Positions 59,722 to 64,000 of a stretch of DNA of 64,000 nucleotides are shown here, in pieces. A program made the position numbers and the translations under genes. The notes under the pieces were generated by a model. It ran no database searches. It was not told the origin of the DNA and was given only the letters and a program-made list of their open reading frames with translations. Origin of the DNA: Patescibacterium sp964540895 (GTDB lineage: Bacteria; Patescibacteriota; Patescibacteriia; Patescibacteriales; Patescibacteriaceae); assembly GCA_964540895.1 (NCBI GenBank), contig CAZIOP010000001.1:62001-126000 (forward strand), in the 5' to 3' direction. Numbering within the stretch: the first letter of the stretch is position 1; every line of letters begins with the position of its first letter.

Positions 59722-60516
59722 ATGGAAATTTCTCTAATTATCTTTATAACAATTTTAGGTTTAATTATCGGCAGCTTCCTTAACTGTTTAATTTGGCGAC
59801 TTCATACTCGAGAAAGTTTAGGTGGTCGCTCACATTGTCGCAATTGTAAAAAGATGATTGCCTGGTATGATAATATTCCTGTGATTAGTTTTCTATTACT
59901 CAAAGGGAAATGTCGAGAATGTAAAACAACGATAAGTTGGCAGTATCCTGTTGTAGAGATTATTACCGCTTTTTTATTTGTAGTAACTTTTTATCGCATT
60001 ACCGCGTTTTATGGTGTTGTCGAAACATGGCAAATACAAGCCTGGTTAACACTAATACGTGATTGGTTATTTGTTGCAACCTTAGTAGTAGTTTTTGTTA
60101 CTGACATATTATGGTATTTGATTTTTGATGAAGTAGTTTTACCTATCACGATTGTTATTGCCTTTATTAATTTAGCCTTGGGAATGTCATGGCAGGGTCT
60201 GATAGTTTCTGTTATAATAGGAAGCGGTTTTTTCTTAAGTCAATTCATTCTATCTCGCGGTCGCTGGATTGGCGGCGGTGACATTCGTCTGGGATTATTA
60301 TTGGGAGCAGCCTTGGGTTGGCCCCTTATTATCCCAGCGATTTTTATTGCTTATATTTTAGGAGCAGTGGTAGGAATAGGTTTGTTAATTGGCGGCCAAA
60401 AGAAGCTAGGAGCTATGTTACCTTTAGGAACTTTCTTGGCTATTGGAGCTATTATCACCCTTTTCTATGGTCATCAACTATTAACCATGTATCTTGATTT
60501 GATTCGTTTTAACTAA
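59722..60516 (+). CDS. pilD: Prepilin leader peptidase / N-methyltransferase
   Basis: 264 residues with about 8 membrane helices. An N-terminal double CxxC zinc loop (CRNCKKM, CRECKTT) precedes the aspartic protease core. The catalytic Asp pair is VTDILWYLIFD and the GGGD motif (RWIGGGDIRLG). It trims the pilin leader and methylates the new N-terminus. It is the last pilus gene and lies five bases before pyrG. Confidence 0.95.
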   Translation: MEISLIIFITILGLIIGSFLNCLIWRLHTRESLGGRSHCRNCKKMIAWYDNIPVISFLLLKGKCRECKTTISWQYPVVEIITAFLFVVTFYRITAFYGVVETWQIQAWLTLIRDWLFVATLVVVFVTDILWYLIFDEVVLPITIVIAFINLALGMSWQGLIVSVIIGSGFFLSQFILSRGRWIGGGDIRLGLLLGAALGWPLIIPAIFIAYILGAVVGIGLLIGGQKKLGAMLPLGTFLAIGAIITLFYGHQLLTMYLDLIRFN

Positions 60517-60521
60517 TATCT

Positions 60522-62189
60522 ATGGATAAAAAATCATCAAAAAAAATATCACCCAAATTTATTTTCGTAGTGGGCGGAGTTATGTCGGGAGTAGGTAAGG
60601 GTGTAGCAGTAGCAAGTATTGGTAGAATCTTAACTAGCAAGGGTTTTAATGTTACGGCTTTGAAGATTGATCCCTACATTAACGTTGATGCTGGTACCAT
60701 GAATCCAATTGAACATGGAGAAGTCTTTGTAACAGAAGACGGTGATGAAACAGATCAGGATATTGGTAACTATGAGCGATTTTTAAATAAGAATATTTAT
60801 CGTGAGAATTACATGACGACCGGTCGTGTCTATCAGTCAGTGATTGAACGAGAACGAAACCTTGGTTACGGTGGTAAATGCGTTGAAGTAGTACCGCATA
60901 TTCCATTAGAAGTAAAAGCTCGAATTGAAACTGCTTTGGAAAAAGCTGGAGCAGAAATTATGATTGTTGAAATTGGTGGTACGGTTGGTGAATATCAAAA
61001 CATGTTATTTTTGGAGGCAGCTCGTATGATGAAGTTTACCTACGGTCATGATGTTGTTTTTGTAATGGTTAGTTATTTGCCAGTACCATCAAATTCCAGT
61101 GAAATGAAAACCAAACCAACCCAGTATGCCATTCGAACATTAAATACTGCCGGTATTCAACCTGATTTTATTATCGCTCGTTCTATCACTGACTTAGATC
61201 GTCCACGCCGAGAAAAGATTGCTATCAATTGTAATATTAGTCCCGAGGATGTTATTTCCGCTCCTGATAGTGAATCGATTTATGATGTACCAGTTAATTT
61301 TGAAAAAGATCATTTAGGTGAACGTATTTTACGAAAATTTCATCTTAAGCCTCGCCGAAAAGATTTAGTGGAATGGAAGGCAGTGATTAGTCGCTTAAAA
61401 AATGCCAAAAAATCAGTTGATATTGGTATTGTTGGAAAGTATTTTATGTCAGGTGATTTTCATTTAACTGATTCATATATTTCTGTATTGGAAGCAGTGA
61501 AACATGCAGCAGCGGCTAACCGTGTCAAAGTAAATATTCATTGGTTATCAGCAGAAGAAATTGAAAAAAATGGTACTGGCGTTTTAAAGAAGTTTGCTGG
61601 TATTATTGTTCCCCAAGGGTGGGGGAGTCGTGGTTCAGAAGGTAAGATTAAAACTATTCAATATTGCCGAGAACATAAGGTACCATACTTTGGGCTATGT
61701 TATGGTATGCAAATGGCAGTGATTGAGTTTGCTCGTAATGTTGCTGGACTAAAGCGAGCAAATAGCCGAGAAGCTGATCCCAAAGCTAAGTATCCAGTAA
61801 TTGATATTATGGAAGCACAAAAAGATAATCTAGCCGCTGGAAAATATGGCGGCACCATTCGATTAGGTGGCTGGCCTTGCAAAATGGTACCAGGCACACA
61901 TCTAGCTAAGATATATGCCAAAAAATTTGATAAAAAAGGTATTGTTTCAGAACGTCATCGTCATCGCTATGAATTTAATCCTGAATACCGAGAATTATTA
62001 GAAAAGAAAGGCTTGATTATTGCTGGTACTTCACCTGACAACAAAATTGTTGAAGCGATTGAATTAAAAAATCATCCATTTTTTATTGGCACTCAATTTC
62101 ATCCAGAATATATTTCAAGACCGCTTGATCCACATCCGTTGTTTGTGGAGTTTGTGAAGGTTTGTTCTGGAAGAAGTAAAAAGAACTAA
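60522..62189 (+). CDS. pyrG: CTP synthase
   Basis: 555 residues. It makes CTP from UTP, ATP and glutamine. The N-terminal synthetase domain has VVGGVMSGVGKGVAVASIGR and IDPYINVDAGTMNP. The C-terminal glutaminase has the nucleophile in GLCYGMQMAVIEFARN and the His/Glu of FHPEY. Normal length. Its end overlaps the convergent glycosyltransferase by four bases. Confidence 0.97.
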   Translation: MDKKSSKKISPKFIFVVGGVMSGVGKGVAVASIGRILTSKGFNVTALKIDPYINVDAGTMNPIEHGEVFVTEDGDETDQDIGNYERFLNKNIYRENYMTTGRVYQSVIERERNLGYGGKCVEVVPHIPLEVKARIETALEKAGAEIMIVEIGGTVGEYQNMLFLEAARMMKFTYGHDVVFVMVSYLPVPSNSSEMKTKPTQYAIRTLNTAGIQPDFIIARSITDLDRPRREKIAINCNISPEDVISAPDSESIYDVPVNFEKDHLGERILRKFHLKPRRKDLVEWKAVISRLKNAKKSVDIGIVGKYFMSGDFHLTDSYISVLEAVKHAAAANRVKVNIHWLSAEEIEKNGTGVLKKFAGIIVPQGWGSRGSEGKIKTIQYCREHKVPYFGLCYGMQMAVIEFARNVAGLKRANSREADPKAKYPVIDIMEAQKDNLAAGKYGGTIRLGGWPCKMVPGTHLAKIYAKKFDKKGIVSERHRHRYEFNPEYRELLEKKGLIIAGTSPDNKIVEAIELKNHPFFIGTQFHPEYISRPLDPHPLFVEFVKVCSGRSKKN

Positions 62190-63016
62190 ATTTTGAAAAT
62201 TTTCAAAATTAGTTTACGCAGAAAGAAAATAATTTTTTTTAATCCAAATATATTTAGAAATGATTTTGTTATTCTTCTAAATAAGTGCCATACAAAAATA
62301 AAAATAAATCGTAAAGAAAAACCTTCGTATTTTATTTTTATTTCACATTCTTCTTTAAAAGATGCCAAGTAGTGTTTTGCACTAGTACCATCTGTCCTAA
62401 AATTGATTAAAGGTTTAGGATCGAAGTAATATGGTAAGTTTAATAGTTCTAGACGTTTTAACCAATCACTATCACCAGCATAACGGTATTTTTCATTATA
62501 AGAGCCCACTTGTTGTATAGTTGAGGATTTACAGAAATATGTTGGATGAGCAAAGTAAAAGAGACTATATAAATCTTCTCGCCAACTTGTTATATGAGGC
62601 GGTGCTCCTAGAACTGCAAAACGAATATTGAAATCTTGATTATATATATTCATTTGTGAGCAGTAGAAGTTAATTTCAGGATTTTTAATAAAAGCAGAGG
62701 CAACTCTTTCTAAGCATTGATTATCGGAAAAGATATCATCAGAATGTAAGAAGCCTATTATATCGCCTTTTGCTTGACGAAGACCTTCATTAAAAGCTTG
62801 GTAGATTCCAGAAGTAGAAAAGTTAATCAGTTGAGAATTTGGATGTTGATAGTTTTTAATAATTTCATGAGTTTGATCAGTTGAGTTAGTATCAATAAAG
62901 ATATGCTCAAAATGGCGATAGGTTTGGTTATTAACTGATTTCAAACATTCTGCTAGAAAATGCCCGCTATTTTTGGTACATGTGATGACTGTTATTAAGG
63001 GAGAATTTGAATTCAT
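62186..63016 (-). CDS. Glycosyltransferase family 2 protein
   Basis: 276 residues. GT-A fold: SPLITVITCTKNSGHFLAECLKS at the start, EHIFIDTNSTDQT, then GDIIGFLHSDD, where the D-x-D-like HSDD binds the metal-nucleotide sugar, and GDSDWLKRL as the acceptor site. A basic hydrophobic C-terminus (about 235-276) may attach to the membrane. It is a lone minus-strand gene in a surface-glycan region. Confidence 0.92.
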   Translation of the reverse strand: MNSNSPLITVITCTKNSGHFLAECLKSVNNQTYRHFEHIFIDTNSTDQTHEIIKNYQHPNSQLINFSTSGIYQAFNEGLRQAKGDIIGFLHSDDIFSDNQCLERVASAFIKNPEINFYCSQMNIYNQDFNIRFAVLGAPPHITSWREDLYSLFYFAHPTYFCKSSTIQQVGSYNEKYRYAGDSDWLKRLELLNLPYYFDPKPLINFRTDGTSAKHYLASFKEECEIKIKYEGFSLRFIFIFVWHLFRRITKSFLNIFGLKKIIFFLRKLILKIFKI

Positions 63017-63102
63017 AGCATTAATTACTTTTCTTAGTTATTTGCTTTAATACCCATTTTTACTATAGTATACTATATAAACAATTACGTCTAAACTTGC
63101 TT

Positions 63103-63819
63103 ATGAATGAATTACCTGAAAATCAAGCTAATTATTTTGCTTTACGAGGAGTTACAGATTTTTCAACAGAAAATTATGTTCTCCCGCCTTTCTTTGCAGG
63201 CTCTTTACCAACTGATAAAGATATTAGTATTTGTGATTTGGGGTGTGGATATGGTCGATTGATGACTGGTTTAAAAAATATTGGATATAATAATGTGTAT
63301 GGTATTGATCAAGAAGCCGAAGCAATCGATTGGTGTAAAAAAAAGGAGTTATCAGTTGACTGTATCACAATTAAAGATTTTGTATTGAAGGAAGTTACTA
63401 GTCGTTTTGATTTAGTTATTATGAGTCATGTTCTTGAACATTTGCCAAAAGATTCTATTATTTCAACTTTAAGAGACATCAAAAAGAATTTATTGAAACC
63501 AGGGGGTAGTATTTACATTATTGTCCCGAATGCGCAATCATCAACTGGTTGTTATTGGGCGTATGAAGATTTTACTCATTCAACTCTATTTACAGCCGGT
63601 AGTTTACTGTATGTTTTAAAAGCTGCAGGTTTCGAAGAAGTTACTTTAGTTGATCCTCAATGTTTAGCTGGTCTCTCTAAGTTTCGAAGCTATGTTAGGA
63701 AATTTCTTTTAAGTACGTATCGATTAAAAAATACTTTTTGGAATAAAGTAACAGCCAGTTCTTTTCACAAGCCTAGTCCCGAAGTATATAGTTTTGAAAT
63801 AAAAATGAAAGCAAAGTAG
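63103..63819 (+). CDS. SAM-dependent class I methyltransferase
   Basis: 238 residues from the ATG at 63103. A TTG two codons earlier is the alternative. Motif I ISICDLGCGYGRLMTGL, motif II-like VYGIDQEAEAIDWCKK, then FDLVIMSHVLEHLPKDS. The C-terminal part is not informative. Given the glycosyltransferases on either side, a glycan or lipid methyl acceptor is likely, but the substrate cannot be read from the sequence. Confidence 0.88.
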   Translation: MNELPENQANYFALRGVTDFSTENYVLPPFFAGSLPTDKDISICDLGCGYGRLMTGLKNIGYNNVYGIDQEAEAIDWCKKKELSVDCITIKDFVLKEVTSRFDLVIMSHVLEHLPKDSIISTLRDIKKNLLKPGGSIYIIVPNAQSSTGCYWAYEDFTHSTLFTAGSLLYVLKAAGFEEVTLVDPQCLAGLSKFRSYVRKFLLSTYRLKNTFWNKVTASSFHKPSPEVYSFEIKMKAK

Positions 63820-63831
63820 ATATTAGTTTGT

Positions 63832-64000
63832 ATGAAAGAATTTCTTAAATATATAATTAATGGAGTAGCGGTCGCAGTAGTTCATTTTTTTAGTTTTTTT
63901 TGTAAACGATCCATGGTTACAAATGGAGTTTTAATAGTACGGACGGATAATATTGGCGATTTTATTATTTTTTTACCATACCTAAAAAAAATTTCTGAAT
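63832..64000 (+). CDS. Glycosyltransferase family 9-like protein, 3' end outside the window
   Basis: Partial, 56 codons visible. It begins with a short hydrophobic segment (about 10-24), then GVLIVRTDNIGDFIIFLPYLK, the start of the ADP-heptose/LPS-heptosyltransferase (GT9) fold. It starts 12 bases after the methyltransferase gene. The assignment rests only on the first domain strand. Confidence 0.75.
   Translation, partial: MKEFLKYIINGVAVAVVHFFSFFCKRSMVTNGVLIVRTDNIGDFIIFLPYLKKISE

Noticed and set aside
1..64000. Alternative genetic code (UGA read as Gly, as in some Candidate Phyla lineages)
   Set aside because: UGA ends genes at expected places (for example gpmI and the gene before dprA), and no long gene needs UGA read as an amino acid.

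Overview
The window is an AT-rich, densely packed bacterial chromosome segment, most likely from the Candidate Phyla Radiation (Patescibacteria, Parcubacteria-like). I infer this from several features. There is a complete monoderm-style type IV pilus cluster with no secretin gene visible. Most genes have no Shine-Dalgarno (SD) site and many have a -10 box almost touching the start codon. None of the four tRNA genes encodes CCA. Several enzymes look degenerate, many membrane and secreted proteins are of unknown function, and the glycyl-tRNA synthetase is single-chain. UGA is read as stop. No rRNA, CRISPR array, insertion sequence or prophage was seen.

Layout. 1-22 kb is mostly minus strand: polA (cut by the window edge), small membrane proteins, a LysM/M23 peptidase, a free-standing tRNA-binding domain, a UvrD-like helicase-nuclease, an M16 peptidase, glyS, an O-antigen-ligase-like protein, rmuC, topA, dprA and a DHH-like protein, with tRNA-Ala, tRNA-Val and an unusual tRNA-Ile(UAU). 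22-35 kb is plus strand: tRNA-Glu, trxB, pilT, an envelope operon (beta-propeller lipoprotein, membrane proteins, a PDZ protein with a degraded protease domain), then pgk, gpmI, murJ and an RNHCP protein. 35-39 kb holds the RNase P RNA followed by a sugar-phosphate transferase and two glycosyltransferases. 39.5-46 kb holds rpsB-tsf, a sensorless histidine kinase and a 1,323-residue secreted YVTN-propeller protein. 46-50 kb holds a KH protein, trmD, radA and a PD40 protein. 50-60.5 kb is the pilus operon: pilM, N-like, O-like, a P-like protein, pilB, a response regulator, pilC, a pilin, a Wzy-TPR protein and pilD. 60.5-64 kb holds pyrG, a GT2, a methyltransferase and the start of a GT9.

How the genes fit together. 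The pilus genes with PilT, DprA, RadA and RmuC are what a naturally transformable cell would carry, although comEC is not in view. Polyprenyl-sugar transferase, glycosyltransferases, MurJ and Wzy-like proteins point to surface glycan, and possibly pilin glycan, synthesis. Scattered among the conserved genes are short genes of unknown function. Several of these have a strong SD site, and some also have near-consensus promoters. They form a distinct accessory layer.

The main leads are the degenerate pgk-gpmI cassette, the degraded HtrA-like and DHH-like proteins, tRNA-Ile(UAU), the RNase P RNA that appears to lack the CCA-pairing GGU, the contrast between leaderless and SD-led genes, a large anti-SD-bearing hairpin at 9019-9067, and the Wzy-TPR gene next to the pilin.
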